From positions 19,265 through 83,264 of the forward strand of contig NZ_PNQZ01000064.1 in the NCBI RefSeq assembly GCF_003994335.1: 64,000 nt of DNA, read 5' to 3'. The stretch is from Asaia sp. W19 (GTDB lineage Bacteria > Pseudomonadota > Alphaproteobacteria > Acetobacterales > Acetobacteraceae). Both the position numbers and the translations under genes were made by a program. Below are positions 37,409 to 48,100 of this stretch, one piece after another; positions within the stretch are counted from its first letter, which is position 1; each line of letters opens with the position of its first letter. Under the pieces are notes generated by a model. The model saw nothing but the letters and a program-made list of their open reading frames with translations. It made no database searches and was not told the DNA's origin.

Positions 37409-38406
37409 ATGCGCTCTCTCCCCTTGCTCTGCTGACCGGCCATGACCCTGGCCATGTCCCCGTGATGCTGCCGGAAGTCCTCGACGCCCTCGCACCGCAT
37501 GAGAGCGGTCGTTACGTGGATGGCACCTTTGGTGGAGGCGGCTATACGCGGGGCATTCTGGCCCGCGCGGCATGCAGCGTCTGGGGGATCGACCGCGATC
37601 CCACCGCCATTGCGCGTGCCGAAGCCCTCGCCGCGGCCCTTTCAGCCGACGCCCCCGCGCATCGTCTGATACCTGTAGAGGGCACGTTCGGTGCCATGGC
37701 GGAACTCCTCGGTGACGCTGCCCCTTTCGACGGCATCGTGCTCGATATTGGCGTGTCTTCCTATCAGCTCGACGAAGCCGAGCGTGGTTTCTCGTTCAGG
37801 CATGATGGCCCGCTCGACATGCGTATGGCGCAGTCGGGTCGCTCCGCTGCCGATCTGGTGAACGAGGCCGAAGAGGCCGAGCTGGCCGATATCATCTACC
37901 ATTACGGTGAAGATCGTCTTTCGCGCCGGATCGCCGGTGCCATCGTGCGTGCGCGTCAGGAAGAACCGATCCTCACCACCGCGCGCCTGGCCGATGTCGT
38001 GCGCAGTGTCGTGCGTCCCGACAAATCAGGCATTCATCCTGCCACACGCACCTTTCAGGCATTGCGAATTGCGGTGAATGACGAGCTCGGCGAATTACAG
38101 CGCGCTCTGGATGAGGCGCCGTCCCTGTTAGCCGAAAATGGCCGCCTTGTGGTGGTGACCTTCCATTCCCTGGAAGATCGTCTTGTGAAACGCGCCTTTG
38201 CCCAGGCCGCGGGGCGGGTAAGCCGCCCGTCACGCCATGAACCCATGGCCGAGCGCTTTGTCACGCCGGATTACGTCCTGCCCCATACCCGCCCTGTCCT
38301 CGCCTCGGATGACGAGATCAGTCGCAATCCCCGTTCGCGCAGCGCCAAACTGCGTAGCCTTCTTCGTACCGCACCATCAGCCTCTGTTAGGGGGTCTCTC
38401 TCATGA
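37405..38406 (+). CDS. rsmH: 16S rRNA m4C1402 methyltransferase RsmH
   Basis: 333 residues. Methylates N4 of C1402 in the decoding centre of 16S rRNA. N-terminal [16 protein letters not shown]-binding [31 protein letters not shown], and the C-terminal [16 protein letters not shown] and [11 protein letters not shown] are all family hallmarks. Second gene of the cluster, overlapping mraZ and ftsL by 4 bases each. Confidence 0.97.
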   Translation: MNALSPLALLTGHDPGHVPVMLPEVLDALAPHESGRYVDGTFGGGGYTRGILARAACSVWGIDRDPTAIARAEALAAALSADAPAHRLIPVEGTFGAMAELLGDAAPFDGIVLDIGVSSYQLDEAERGFSFRHDGPLDMRMAQSGRSAADLVNEAEEAELADIIYHYGEDRLSRRIAGAIVRARQEEPILTTARLADVVRSVVRPDKSGIHPATRTFQALRIAVNDELGELQRALDEAPSLLAENGRLVVVTFHSLEDRLVKRAFAQAAGRVSRPSRHEPMAERFVTPDYVLPHTRPVLASDDEISRNPRSRSAKLRSLLRTAPSASVRGSLS

Positions 38407-39401
38407 TCCGGCCGTTCACTCTTCTCTGCGCGCTTCTTGCTGGTGGTTCGGGACTGTTTCTCTATACGAAGAAGCATGAAACGACAGTGCTCGATCAGAA
38501 CATCACAAATGTGGTGCAAAAGACCGAGCGCGTCAGACAGCAAACGGCGATGCTGCGGACCCAATGGGCGCTACTCAACCAGCCGGACCGCCTCAGTGCG
38601 CTTTCCGGGCGTTTCCTGGGGCAGCTTCATCCCATGGCTCCCACGCAATATGTGCGCCTGGCGAGCATGATCGAGGGGCTGCCTGCGCCCAGTTCGAAAC
38701 CTGCCTTCCGCGATCCGCGCGAGAGCCTGAGCATCGCCGTGTCGAACGCCCCCGCCGCTCCGAGTGTCGTCGCCCCCGCGGTCAAGCCCGCAGAGCCGAA
38801 GACTGTGGCCCCGACCCCATCCGCTCCGGCGGCACGTGATACGGCAGCCCTCGTGGCGAGCGCCGAGCCCGCTCGTCACCGCTCTGCACCCGCATTGCCC
38901 GTCGCGCCGGTCATCGCCCCTGCCGCGACCGCACCGGCACGTGTCGCCCTTGCCTCGGCTACCCCGCGCGCCCAGCCTCCTGCCCATGCAGCCACGGCCG
39001 CGCCTCATGCCCTGCACGCGCCCACCCAACGCCCTGTGGTCGAACTCGCCCAGCAGAGCAGCCGCCCTCATATGGTCTCTGATGAACTGGGGCAGGCAGC
39101 CCATCACAGCCATCGCTATGATGCCGTCGTTCATGCCACAACGCGTCCCGGCGCGGCCGGCACAGGCGATACCGATCTGGCCGTTCGTCTGGCGAGCTTT
39201 CGGGGCAATCGTCCGCAGGCGACGCCCGCCACCTCATGGCACAGTGCCCATGTCAGCGCTTCCCCCCATGTGACGCATGGCAACGCGGAGATTGCCATGC
39301 AGGCACCCAAGCCCCATCATGTGCAAAGCGATTCCGGATCTTCTTCATCCCTCGCCGGCTATGGTGATGCTCTGCCACCGCCTACGCCTCTTGCCAATTG
39401 A
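38403..39401 (+). CDS. ftsL: FtsL-like division protein with long Ala/Pro/His-rich tail
   Basis: 332 residues, far longer than usual FtsL (roughly 100-130). The first 95 residues fit FtsL: short cytoplasmic N-terminus, one membrane segment (about 3-22), then a leucine-zipper-like coil ([30 protein letters not shown]) and the [17 protein letters not shown] ending typical of alphaproteobacterial FtsL. The other 240 residues are low complexity (Ala, Pro, His, Thr) and probably disordered periplasmic sequence. Function in the FtsQLB subcomplex is inferred from position between rsmH and ftsI and from the N-terminal layout. Confidence 0.8.
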   Translation: MIRPFTLLCALLAGGSGLFLYTKKHETTVLDQNITNVVQKTERVRQQTAMLRTQWALLNQPDRLSALSGRFLGQLHPMAPTQYVRLASMIEGLPAPSSKPAFRDPRESLSIAVSNAPAAPSVVAPAVKPAEPKTVAPTPSAPAARDTAALVASAEPARHRSAPALPVAPVIAPAATAPARVALASATPRAQPPAHAATAAPHALHAPTQRPVVELAQQSSRPHMVSDELGQAAHHSHRYDAVVHATTRPGAAGTGDTDLAVRLASFRGNRPQATPATSWHSAHVSASPHVTHGNAEIAMQAPKPHHVQSDSGSSSSLAGYGDALPPPTPLAN

Positions 39402-39423
39402 GCGGATATGAAAGCGGCTGAGC

Positions 39424-41559
39424 ATGGCTGGCAGGACACCTCCCCCCAACAGGTCGGGCCATTCCGGTGGCGCGCCCTCGCGTCCTGAAGGCAAGAGCAC
39501 CAAGCGGGTCAGGGCGTCGCTCGACCAGATGCACACAAGACTGATCGGGGTCGGGCTCGGGTTTCTGGTCCTTTTCGGCCTCGTGGCGGGCAAACTGAGC
39601 CTCGCCACCGTTTTCATGCCTATGGCCCCCGAGAAGCGACAGATCGCTTCACAGGTGCCTGAAATTCCGAAAAGCGACCCGAAAGGGCAGATCGCAGGCG
39701 ATTTCTCGTTACCGGATGTGCATCGCGCGAGCATCGTCGATCGTAATGGGCAGACCCTCGCCCTTTCTCTGCCCGTGGCGCAGGTCTATGCCAATCCGAT
39801 GGAGCTGATCGACGCCCCGGATGCAGCGAAGAAGCTCAAATCCGTACTGCCCCAGCTCGACGAGGCAGAGACAACACGCCGACTCTCGCTGAAGAAGCAG
39901 TTTGTCTACATTGCCCGCGATATCTCGCCCGTGCAGGAAATAGCCATCAATAATCTGGGCATTCCGGGCATCTATTTCGAAGCGAGCGAGCGACGTCATT
40001 ACCCGCTGGGCCGTACCGCCGCGCAGATTCTGGGCGGGGTGGATATCGACGATCACGGCGTGGCCGGGGTCGAACGTTATTTCAACGAGCGTCTCAACAA
40101 GGATCGCACCCCGCTGCGTCTGTCGCTGGACGTGCGTATCCAGGCCGTGGCCCGGGAAGTGACCCAGGCCGCCATGGACGAGTTTCAGGCCATCGGGGCT
40201 GCGGCCATCGTGATGGATGTGAATACGGGCGAGATCATCTCCATGGTCAGCCTGCCCGATTACGACGCCAATGAGTTCGGCCATGCGCCTGCCGATGCAC
40301 GGTTCAACCGCGCCGTCACGGGCATGTACGAACCGGGCTCGACCTTCAAGCTTCAGACCGCGGCCATGGCCATCGAATATGGCGTGGCCCATATCTGGGA
40401 TCGCTTCTCGACCATCCCCATCCATATCGGTCGCTTCACCATCTCGGATATCAAGACCGATCACTTCGCGCCCTGGCTCGCCCTGCCCGACGTTCTTGCC
40501 AAGTCATCGAACCCGGCTGCCGCGCATATCGCACTCGACGTGGGCGCGAAACGGCAGCAGGAATGGCTGCGCAATATGGGGTTCTTTAATCGCGTGCCGA
40601 TCGAACTACCCGAGGCTGGACGTCCCATCGTACCGTCTTCGAAGAACTGGGGCGTTTCGACTGTCATGACGGTCGGCTTCGGTCACGGCGTGGCTGAGCC
40701 ACCGCTCTCTATCGTGCGCGGCACCGCTGCCACGGTGAATGGCGGCATTCTGATCAAGCCTACTCTCGTGGCACGCGAACAGGATGACGGCGCAAAACCG
40801 GATGAGGAGGCCCTCCCCCCCGGTGCGACCGCGCCCGGCGGTGCCCCCCTGAATGCACCCGGCGGAACGCAATCTGGCACGACGGGTGCGGCCGCACCTC
40901 CGGGCGCCCCTGTTGTACCCGCCGCCTTCAGGCCCGAGAGCGATGCCTCGGGCGATGCCCCCGCCCCGCCGCCGCAGCCTCAGGGTGACCGGGTCGTATC
41001 GGAGGAAAATTCCAGGCTCATCCGCAAGATGCTGCGTCTTGACGTAACGCAGGGCACGGCGCGCAGCGCGGAAGTACCCGGCTATTTCGTAGGCGGCAAA
41101 ACCGGTACGGCTGAAAAGGTCGGACCGAATGGCCGATATCTGAAGCACGTCAATATCTCGGCCTTCACTTCGATTTTCCCGATGAATGCACCGCGCTACG
41201 CCGTCTATGTCATGCTTGATTCGCCACACCCCACCCCCAAGACCCACGGCTTCGTGACGTCTGGCTGGAACGCCGCCCCGACGACAGGAAAGCTGATTGC
41301 ACGTATCGGGCCGATGCTCGGGCTGTTTCCCGACACGAAGAACGCCGCAAAGATCGATGCCGAGATGGCCATACCGCTCGAACCCGGCATTCCGCCGGGT
41401 AAACGCGCCCTCGGCCCCGGCAACGATCCGGGTGATCCGCGCATCGCTGCGCAAAAGGAAAAGGCGGAAAAAGACGCCGCCAAGGCTGCCGAGAAAGCCG
41501 CCAAGCTCGCTGCGAAGGCCACCGAGCGCGCCGCGCGTCACTCTTCTGAACGAGGCTGA
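39424..41559 (+). CDS. ftsI: Septal peptidoglycan transpeptidase, penicillin-binding protein 3
   Basis: 711 residues. One membrane anchor at about 38-62, pedestal domain to about 230, then the transpeptidase domain: STFKL with nucleophile Ser306, SSN at 361-363, and KTGT at 559-562. The distance between SSN and KTGT is enlarged by a Gly/Pro/Ala-rich insert at about 451-522, and the protein ends in a Lys/Ala-rich tail (EKDAAKAAEKAAKLAAK). It cross-links septal peptidoglycan together with FtsW. Located 22 bases after ftsL and 3 bases before murE. Confidence 0.95.
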   Translation: MAGRTPPPNRSGHSGGAPSRPEGKSTKRVRASLDQMHTRLIGVGLGFLVLFGLVAGKLSLATVFMPMAPEKRQIASQVPEIPKSDPKGQIAGDFSLPDVHRASIVDRNGQTLALSLPVAQVYANPMELIDAPDAAKKLKSVLPQLDEAETTRRLSLKKQFVYIARDISPVQEIAINNLGIPGIYFEASERRHYPLGRTAAQILGGVDIDDHGVAGVERYFNERLNKDRTPLRLSLDVRIQAVAREVTQAAMDEFQAIGAAAIVMDVNTGEIISMVSLPDYDANEFGHAPADARFNRAVTGMYEPGSTFKLQTAAMAIEYGVAHIWDRFSTIPIHIGRFTISDIKTDHFAPWLALPDVLAKSSNPAAAHIALDVGAKRQQEWLRNMGFFNRVPIELPEAGRPIVPSSKNWGVSTVMTVGFGHGVAEPPLSIVRGTAATVNGGILIKPTLVAREQDDGAKPDEEALPPGATAPGGAPLNAPGGTQSGTTGAAAPPGAPVVPAAFRPESDASGDAPAPPPQPQGDRVVSEENSRLIRKMLRLDVTQGTARSAEVPGYFVGGKTGTAEKVGPNGRYLKHVNISAFTSIFPMNAPRYAVYVMLDSPHPTPKTHGFVTSGWNAAPTTGKLIARIGPMLGLFPDTKNAAKIDAEMAIPLEPGIPPGKRALGPGNDPGDPRIAAQKEKAEKDAAKAAEKAAKLAAKATERAARHSSERG

Positions 41560-41562
41560 GCC

Positions 41563-43041
41563 ATGCGCCTTTCCGAACTCCTGAAGCGGGCCGGACTCCC
41601 GGTCCCGCCGCTCGCCGTCGATTCATCGAAGGCCGACCCCGAAATCACAGGGATCACCGCTGACAGCCGCGCCGTAGGGCCCGGCATGATCTTCGCCGCC
41701 TTGCCCGGCGTCGCGACCGATGGCGCACGCTTCATTCCCCAAGCCCTGTCCCAGGGAGCAGCCGCGCTTCTGCTGCCGGAAACGACGACCGTCGCAGCAG
41801 ACGTGCCGCTCATCGCCTCACAGGGGCCGCGCCATGATCTTGCTGTGCTTGCCAGAGCGCTGGCGGGGCCGCAGCCGGCGCGCATTGCTGCCGTCACCGG
41901 CACGAATGGCAAGAGCAGCACGGCTGATTTCCTGCGCCAGCTCTGGTCTTTGTCCGGCACGATGTCGGCCAGTATCGGAACGCTCGGTCTCATCAGCGAT
42001 GTCCCGGTCGAGGCTCCGCCCCCGCTCACAACGCCTGATGCGGTCTCCATGGTTCAAACGCTTGCCCGGCTCAAATCTGCCGGAATCGAGCATGTAGCAC
42101 TTGAGGCGTCATCGCACGGGCTCGAGCAGAATCGTCTCGATGGCGTCGCGCTTCACGCAGGCGGGTTCAGCAATCTGACGCGCGACCACCTTGATTATCA
42201 TGGCACGATGGAAGCCTATCGAGCTGCCAAGCTGCGCCTTTTTTCTAGCCTCCTGCCACCGGGCGCACTCGCCGCGATCAATGCGGACATGGATGCGGTA
42301 ACGGTGTCCGCCCTCCGTGAACTGGCGCAGTCCCGTGGGCTCAAACTGCGGTGCGTGGGCGAGCAGGGCGAAACCCTGCGCCTGCTACGCGCAACACCCC
42401 TGCCCCATGGGCAGATCATCTCTCTTTCGCTCCTCGGCGAAGCCCTGCCTGAAATCGAACTTGGACTCACCGGACGTTTCCAGGTTGATAACGTGCTTCT
42501 GGCCGCCGCCATGGCCTTTGAGCAGGATGAGGACGCGCGCGCTGTGCTGGATCTACTCCCCCGGCTCGCCGGTGTGCGTGGGCGGGCCGAGCTTGCGGCA
42601 ACGCTCGATAACGGGGCCGGTCTTTACGTGGATTATGCCCATACGCCGGACGCGCTCGAGCACCTGCTGCACAGTTTGCGCCCTCACGCCTCAAACCGCC
42701 TGATCGTCGTCTTCGGCGCGGGCGGAGATCGTGACAGGGGCAAGCGTCCCCTTATGGGAGAGATTGCCGCAAGGCTGGCCGATCTGGCCATTGTCACCGA
42801 CGACAATCCGCGCAGCGAAGACCCCGCCAGCATACGCGCCGCCATCAGGGCAGCCTGCCCCGACGCCCTCGAAATCGGCGATCGTCGCGCAGCCATTGCC
42901 GCAGCCCTTGCGCAAGCGCGGGCGGGCGATGTGGTCGTTGTGGCTGGCAAGGGTCATGAAAGCGGTCAGACGGTGGCCGGTGTCACCACCCCCTTCGACG
43001 ATCGTGCCGTCATTCGCGAGCTGGCCGGGGTCGCCCCATGA
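41563..43041 (+). CDS. murE: UDP-MurNAc-L-Ala-D-Glu:meso-diaminopimelate ligase
   Basis: 492 residues. ATP-binding GTNGKSS at 113-119, the conserved HVALEASSHGLEQNR, and TDDNPRSEDP near 410, whose DNPR motif marks specificity for meso-diaminopimelate. It adds the third residue of the peptidoglycan stem peptide in the cytoplasm. Overlaps murF by 4 bases. Confidence 0.96.
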   Translation: MRLSELLKRAGLPVPPLAVDSSKADPEITGITADSRAVGPGMIFAALPGVATDGARFIPQALSQGAAALLLPETTTVAADVPLIASQGPRHDLAVLARALAGPQPARIAAVTGTNGKSSTADFLRQLWSLSGTMSASIGTLGLISDVPVEAPPPLTTPDAVSMVQTLARLKSAGIEHVALEASSHGLEQNRLDGVALHAGGFSNLTRDHLDYHGTMEAYRAAKLRLFSSLLPPGALAAINADMDAVTVSALRELAQSRGLKLRCVGEQGETLRLLRATPLPHGQIISLSLLGEALPEIELGLTGRFQVDNVLLAAAMAFEQDEDARAVLDLLPRLAGVRGRAELAATLDNGAGLYVDYAHTPDALEHLLHSLRPHASNRLIVVFGAGGDRDRGKRPLMGEIAARLADLAIVTDDNPRSEDPASIRAAIRAACPDALEIGDRRAAIAAALAQARAGDVVVVAGKGHESGQTVAGVTTPFDDRAVIRELAGVAP

Positions 43042-44399
43042 ACACCCTCTGGACCAGCGCGGAACTGCGTGCCGCGACGCATGGCATGCTCGACGCCGAG
43101 ATCGTGGTGACCGGCATTTCCATCGATACGCGCAGTCTCGAGCCTGGCGACCTGTTCATCGCCTTGCAGGGAGAGAACAGCAATGGCCATGCCCATGTGG
43201 CGGCGGCCCTGGCAAAGGGCGCGTCTTGCGTCATGGTGCATGAGGCCGGTGATGTCTCCGACCCGCGCCTGTTGCGTGTGGCCGATACGATGGAAGGGCT
43301 GCGCGCCCTCGGCCATGCCGCACGGGCGCGCTTTACCGGGAAAATGGTCGGGGTGACCGGCTCGGTCGGCAAGACCACCACGAAGAACATGCTGCATTGC
43401 GCGCTGGCTTCCATCGGGCCCACCCATGCCGCCATCGCTTCCTATAATAATCACTGGGGGGTGCCCCTCACCCTGGCAAGAATGCCGCGTGATACCGCCT
43501 TCTGCGTGGCCGAGATCGGCATGAACCACCGCGGCGAGATCGCGCCACTCGCTGCCATGGTGCAACCCGATATCGCTGTCATCACCACCATAGGCAGTGC
43601 CCATCTGGGCCATATGGGCAGTGTAGAAGCCATTGCGGAAGAAAAATCCGATCTCATCGGCGCGCTCTCGGCGCAGGGCGTGGCCATTGTACCAGATGAT
43701 ACCGGCATGGAGGCCATTCTTGCCGGCGCCGCCGCGCGGTCGGGCTGCCGGATTTCCCGCGTCGGGCTGAGCGCACACGCCAGCTATCGGCTGACAGCGC
43801 TCGAAACCGGAGCGGAAGGCTCGCGGTTCAAGTTCATGAACCGTGACATCATGCTTTCCGCACCTGGAAGCCATCTCATCCGCAATGCGGGGCTGGTTCT
43901 GGCCACGATCGATGCGCTCGGATTATCCCTCGACAAGGCGGCAGCAGCGCTCGCAATCTGGCGCCCCGGCGCCGGGCGCGGACAGGTGCAACCCATCCTG
44001 GGCGGTCAGGCCGCACTTCTGGATGAGAGCTATAACGCCTCTGTTCTGTCGATACGCGCAGCGCTGGAGACCCTTGCGCTCATGCCAGCCAAGCGTCGTA
44101 TCGCCGTACTGGGCGATATCCGCGAACTGGGTGATTTCGCCGAGCGCGAGCATCTGGCCCTCCTGCCCGATCTGATGGCCCATGCGGATCTGGTTTTTTG
44201 CTGCTGCCCGCATATGCGCCATGTTTTTGACGCGCTTGCCGAAGAAAAGCGTGGCGTCTGGCAACCAGACGCGGCATCTCTCGCCCCCTTCGTCCAATCC
44301 TATCTGAAAGCCGGTGACGTGGTTCTCGTAAAAGGCAGTCTTGGCAGTCGCATGCGCGACATTGTCACCCCTCTTCTTGCTGGGGGCGTGTCAGGCTGA
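43038..44399 (+). CDS. murF: UDP-MurNAc-tripeptide:D-Ala-D-Ala ligase
   Basis: 453 residues. P-loop GSVGKTT at 108-114, YNNHWGVPLTLARMP, AEIGMNHRGEI, LLDESYNASVLSIRAAL, and a C-terminal VLVKGSLGSRM. It attaches D-Ala-D-Ala to complete the pentapeptide precursor. The stop shares its last base with the mraY start (TGATG type junction), so translation is coupled. Confidence 0.96.
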   Translation: MNTLWTSAELRAATHGMLDAEIVVTGISIDTRSLEPGDLFIALQGENSNGHAHVAAALAKGASCVMVHEAGDVSDPRLLRVADTMEGLRALGHAARARFTGKMVGVTGSVGKTTTKNMLHCALASIGPTHAAIASYNNHWGVPLTLARMPRDTAFCVAEIGMNHRGEIAPLAAMVQPDIAVITTIGSAHLGHMGSVEAIAEEKSDLIGALSAQGVAIVPDDTGMEAILAGAAARSGCRISRVGLSAHASYRLTALETGAEGSRFKFMNRDIMLSAPGSHLIRNAGLVLATIDALGLSLDKAAAALAIWRPGAGRGQVQPILGGQAALLDESYNASVLSIRAALETLALMPAKRRIAVLGDIRELGDFAEREHLALLPDLMAHADLVFCCCPHMRHVFDALAEEKRGVWQPDAASLAPFVQSYLKAGDVVLVKGSLGSRMRDIVTPLLAGGVSG

Positions 44400-45490
44400 T
44401 GCTGTATAATCTGATTGCCATTCACGACACGACCCATGGCGGTTTCTTCAATCTTTTCCATTACCTGACCTTCCGCTCGGGCGGGGCCTGTCTGACGGCG
44501 TTCGTCATCTCGCTGGTCTTCGGCCGCCCTTTCATTGCCCAGCTCAAGCGCATCCAGCGCGAGGGTCAGCCCATACGCACGCTCGGTCCCGAGCGGCATA
44601 TTCTCGAGAAGGCCGGCACGCCCACGATGGGTGGAATGCTCATCCTGATTGCGCTTTTTGCCTCGACCCTGCTCTGGGCCGACCTCACCAACGGTTTTGT
44701 CTGGGCGGCGATGTTCGTCACCGCGGCATTCGGTGCGGTGGGGTTTGCGGATGACTATCTCAAGCTCTCCAAGCGCAACACGAAAGGCGTGTCCAAGCGC
44801 GCCCGTCTGGGAAGCGAGTTTGCCGCATCTCTGATCGCGGGGTACTGGATGGAGAGCCTCATGCCGCCCGAACTGCGGAACATGGTGGCCTTTCCCTTCG
44901 TCAAGGATTTCCTCCTGCCGCTGGGTTTTGCCTTTCCACTCTTTGCCATGATCGTCATGACCGGGTTCGGCAATGCCGTAAATTTCACGGATGGCCTGGA
45001 CGGGCTGGCCATCGTGCCGGTGGTAATCGCCGCTTTGGTTTTCGCGCTGATCGCCTATCTGGTCGGCAATCGCGTCTTTGCCGACTACCTGCAGCTTCAT
45101 CTGGTTCCAGGCACAGGGGAACTCGGCGTGTTCTGCGCGGCCCTCATCGGGGCGGGGCTCGGCTTTCTGTGGTTCAATGCGACACCCGCTGACGTGTTCA
45201 TGGGTGATACGGGCTCGCTCTCTCTGGGCGGGGCGCTGGGCGCCATCGCCGTTGCCGTCAAACATGAGCTGGTACTCTGCATCGTAGGCGGTCTCTTCGT
45301 GGTGGAGACGCTCTCTGTCGTGATCCAGGTCTTCTGGTACAAACGCACCAAGCGCCGCGTCTTTCTGATGGCACCACTGCATCATCACTTCGAAAAGAAG
45401 GGCTGGCAGGAGCCCAAGATCGTCATCCGTTTCTGGATCGTCTCTATCCTGTTGGGGCTGGCCGGCCTCGCGACGCTGAAGCTGCGCTAA
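44399..45490 (+). CDS. mraY: Phospho-MurNAc-pentapeptide transferase
   Basis: 363 residues with about ten membrane segments. Signature loops: [40 protein letters not shown], and [14 protein letters not shown]. It transfers phospho-MurNAc-pentapeptide to undecaprenyl phosphate, giving lipid I at the inner face of the membrane. One base separates it from murD. Confidence 0.97.
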   Translation: MLYNLIAIHDTTHGGFFNLFHYLTFRSGGACLTAFVISLVFGRPFIAQLKRIQREGQPIRTLGPERHILEKAGTPTMGGMLILIALFASTLLWADLTNGFVWAAMFVTAAFGAVGFADDYLKLSKRNTKGVSKRARLGSEFAASLIAGYWMESLMPPELRNMVAFPFVKDFLLPLGFAFPLFAMIVMTGFGNAVNFTDGLDGLAIVPVVIAALVFALIAYLVGNRVFADYLQLHLVPGTGELGVFCAALIGAGLGFLWFNATPADVFMGDTGSLSLGGALGAIAVAVKHELVLCIVGGLFVVETLSVVIQVFWYKRTKRRVFLMAPLHHHFEKKGWQEPKIVIRFWIVSILLGLAGLATLKLR

Positions 45491-45491
45491 G

Positions 45492-46877
45492 ATGACGATA
45501 CGCGCCTTTCCCTCCGATCTCTTTGCTGGCTCGCGCTTTGCCGTGCTGGGCCTCGGCCGAAACGGCGCGGCCGTCGTGTCAGCGCTTCTCGCCATGGGGG
45601 CGGAAGTGCAGGCATGGGACGACAAAGCCCCACCCGGACCCAACGATTTCGCTCGCGACGGGAACGCTGCCCGCTTCATCGCGGCCCCGCTTGAGGAGCT
45701 GACGGGTTTCGAAGCGTTGATCCTCTCACCGGGTATCCCGCATCATCTGCCTTTCCCGCATCCGGTTGCCCTGCTTGCCCAGCAAGCCGGGGTGCCCATC
45801 CTGTCGGATGCAGAGATCCTCTATCGCGCCGTGCGCAAAGCGGGTTCGCTGGCGCGTTTCGCCTCGGTGACCGGCACAAACGGCAAATCCACCACTACGG
45901 CGCTGCTGGCGCATATGCTCGAGAAAGCCCGTGTGCCTGTTGCGGCAGGAGGCAATCTCGGTACAGCTTCCCTCGCCCTGCCGCTCCTGCCCGATGAGGG
46001 CGTGTATGTGATCGAAATGTCATCCTACATGCTCGAAAGGCTGGAGAGCTTCCACGCCGCGACGGCCTGCCTGCTCAATCTGACACCGGATCACCTGGAG
46101 CGCCATGGCACAATGGCGGGTTATGCCAGCGCCAAACGCCATGTCTTCGACAACATGACCCCTCGCGATCTGGCGGTTATCGGGGTGGATGACGCCCCTT
46201 GCTGCGCTCAGGCGCAGGAACTGATTGCGAAGGGTCTGACCGTCACCCTGATCTCGGTCGATAATCCGGATACCGTACGCGGAATATCTGCCGCACTCGA
46301 AGAAGCGCCTGCCCTCCCCGGGAAGCATAATCTGCAAAATGCCCTGGTTGCCCAAGCCATGGCGCGCCATCTCGGTCTCTCGGATGAGATGATCACGGAT
46401 GGGCTGCGCAGCTATCCCGGCCTGCCCCATCGACAGGCTCTGGCCGCTACCATCGATGGCATACGCTTCATCAATGACAGCAAGGCCACCAATGCCGAAG
46501 CCGCAGAAAAGGCGCTGCTCTGTTATGACAGGATCATCTGGATTGCCGGGGGCATTGCCAAGTCCGGCGGGATCCAGGCTCTGGCGCCCCTTTTTGACCG
46601 GATTGCCAAGGCCTATCTGATCGGTCGCGATGCGCCCCTTCTTCGTGAGACTCTGGAGACGCACGGCGTAGCCTGTGAGAGCGTCGAAACGCTCGAAGCC
46701 GCCACCATGGCCAGCCTCGAAACCGCCAAGGCGCTCGGCGTGCCTATCGTTCTGCTTTCCCCTGCCTGCGCAAGCTTCGATCAGTTTGCGAGTTTTGAGG
46801 CGCGTGGCGCGCATTTTATCGATATCCTGTCACGTCTGGACCGAGTGGACGCACGGCGTGAAACGGGATCGCCCTGA
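45492..46877 (+). CDS. murD: UDP-MurNAc-L-Ala:D-Glu ligase
   Basis: 461 residues. N-terminal Rossmann part with [14 protein letters not shown]-binding GTNGKST at 128-134, [24 protein letters not shown], and the C-terminal [19 protein letters not shown], all MurD hallmarks. It adds D-glutamate to UDP-MurNAc-L-alanine. Followed 29 bases later by ftsW. Confidence 0.96.
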   Translation: MTIRAFPSDLFAGSRFAVLGLGRNGAAVVSALLAMGAEVQAWDDKAPPGPNDFARDGNAARFIAAPLEELTGFEALILSPGIPHHLPFPHPVALLAQQAGVPILSDAEILYRAVRKAGSLARFASVTGTNGKSTTTALLAHMLEKARVPVAAGGNLGTASLALPLLPDEGVYVIEMSSYMLERLESFHAATACLLNLTPDHLERHGTMAGYASAKRHVFDNMTPRDLAVIGVDDAPCCAQAQELIAKGLTVTLISVDNPDTVRGISAALEEAPALPGKHNLQNALVAQAMARHLGLSDEMITDGLRSYPGLPHRQALAATIDGIRFINDSKATNAEAAEKALLCYDRIIWIAGGIAKSGGIQALAPLFDRIAKAYLIGRDAPLLRETLETHGVACESVETLEAATMASLETAKALGVPIVLLSPACASFDQFASFEARGAHFIDILSRLDRVDARRETGSP

Positions 46878-46906
46878 TCTGCAGGGCCTTGGGGGACTGA
46901 ATTAAG

Positions 46907-48100
46907 ATGGCAGGGCATTCACGTGTCGATACGTCCAGAATCGGACGCTGGTGGCGCAATGTCGATCGCGTCACGCTCTGCTGCGTCGGGATCCTGATCG
47001 CGTTCGGTTATATTCTCATGCTCGCTGCAAGCCCGGCCGTGGCCGTGCGCATCGGCGCATCGCGTGAGATGTTCATTCTCAAACAGGTCATCTTCCTGCT
47101 TCTCGCAGGGGCCGTGGTGCTTGGCGTCTCCGGGCTTTCCCGCCCAGCGGTCAGGCGCCTTGCCCTGATCGGTGGGGTCATCGCCCTCGCGGCGACTTTC
47201 ATGACGCTTGTCCATGGCGTGGAGATCAAGGGGGCGCGTCGCTGGATCGCGCTTCCCATGATGTCGGTTCAGCCCTCCGAATTCCTCAAGCCCTTCTTCG
47301 CCGTGGTCACGGGATGGCTGTTGGCGGAGCAGCGCCGCCGGGTCATCTTCGGGTCGATGCGTTTTCCCGGCATGCTGATTGCGTTTGGCTGTTTCGGACT
47401 CATTCTGCTGCTTCTGAAATCCCAGCCCGATATCGGGATGTTGTCCGTCATCACGATGGTGTTCTTCATCCAGCTATTCGTGAATGGTCTGCCCGTCATT
47501 TTCGTGGGTGCGGGTGTTGGCGCGATGATCGCAGCCTTCGCAGGCGCCTATGTGGCCTTCCCGCATGTTCGATCACGTGTCGAGCGCTTCCTGCATCCGA
47601 ATGTGGGCGATCACTACCAGATCGACACCGCCCTGCGCGCCTTCGGTAATGGCGGAATGATGGGGCGCGGCCCCGGCGAGGGACGGGTCAAGGATCTACT
47701 GCCTGACGCCCATGCCGACTTCGTCTTTGCCGTTGCAGGCGAGGAATACGGGCTTTTCATCTGCCTCTTCATCATCCTGATCTTCGCCGTGATCGTGGTC
47801 CGCACATTGCTCAAGCTGATGCGCGAGAGCGATCCTTTCGTGATCACGTCCGCCTCAGGCCTGGTCGCAGGCTTTGGCCTGCAGGCTTTCATCAATATGG
47901 GCTCGACCTTGCATCTGATTCCAACCAAGGGCATGACGCTGCCGCTCATCTCCTACGGAGGCTCGTCGGCTCTCTCCATTGCCCTTACGCTTGGCATGGT
48001 GCTGGCGCTGACACGGCATCAGGTTTCGGCCAGCCCCATCAGTTCCACTTACGCGAGTCAGGGCCACTGGACCTCGCTTCGGGAAGGATCGAATTCATGA
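46907..48100 (+). CDS. ftsW: Septal peptidoglycan glycosyltransferase FtsW (SEDS)
   Basis: 397 residues with about ten membrane segments. SEDS motifs: GARRWIALPMMSVQPSEFLKP, LKSQPDIGM, a long periplasmic loop with GRGPGEGRVKDLLPDAHADFVFAV, and the C-terminal PTKGMTLPLISYGGSS. It polymerises lipid II at the septum with FtsI. Overlaps murG by 4 bases. Confidence 0.96.
   Translation: MAGHSRVDTSRIGRWWRNVDRVTLCCVGILIAFGYILMLAASPAVAVRIGASREMFILKQVIFLLLAGAVVLGVSGLSRPAVRRLALIGGVIALAATFMTLVHGVEIKGARRWIALPMMSVQPSEFLKPFFAVVTGWLLAEQRRRVIFGSMRFPGMLIAFGCFGLILLLLKSQPDIGMLSVITMVFFIQLFVNGLPVIFVGAGVGAMIAAFAGAYVAFPHVRSRVERFLHPNVGDHYQIDTALRAFGNGGMMGRGPGEGRVKDLLPDAHADFVFAVAGEEYGLFICLFIILIFAVIVVRTLLKLMRESDPFVITSASGLVAGFGLQAFINMGSTLHLIPTKGMTLPLISYGGSSALSIALTLGMVLALTRHQVSASPISSTYASQGHWTSLREGSNS

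Noticed and set aside
44300..45679. A 459-residue open frame antisense to mraY
   Set aside because: Composition (His/Arg/Glu/Gln-rich, no domain) is typical of an antisense shadow; mraY motifs on the plus strand are complete.
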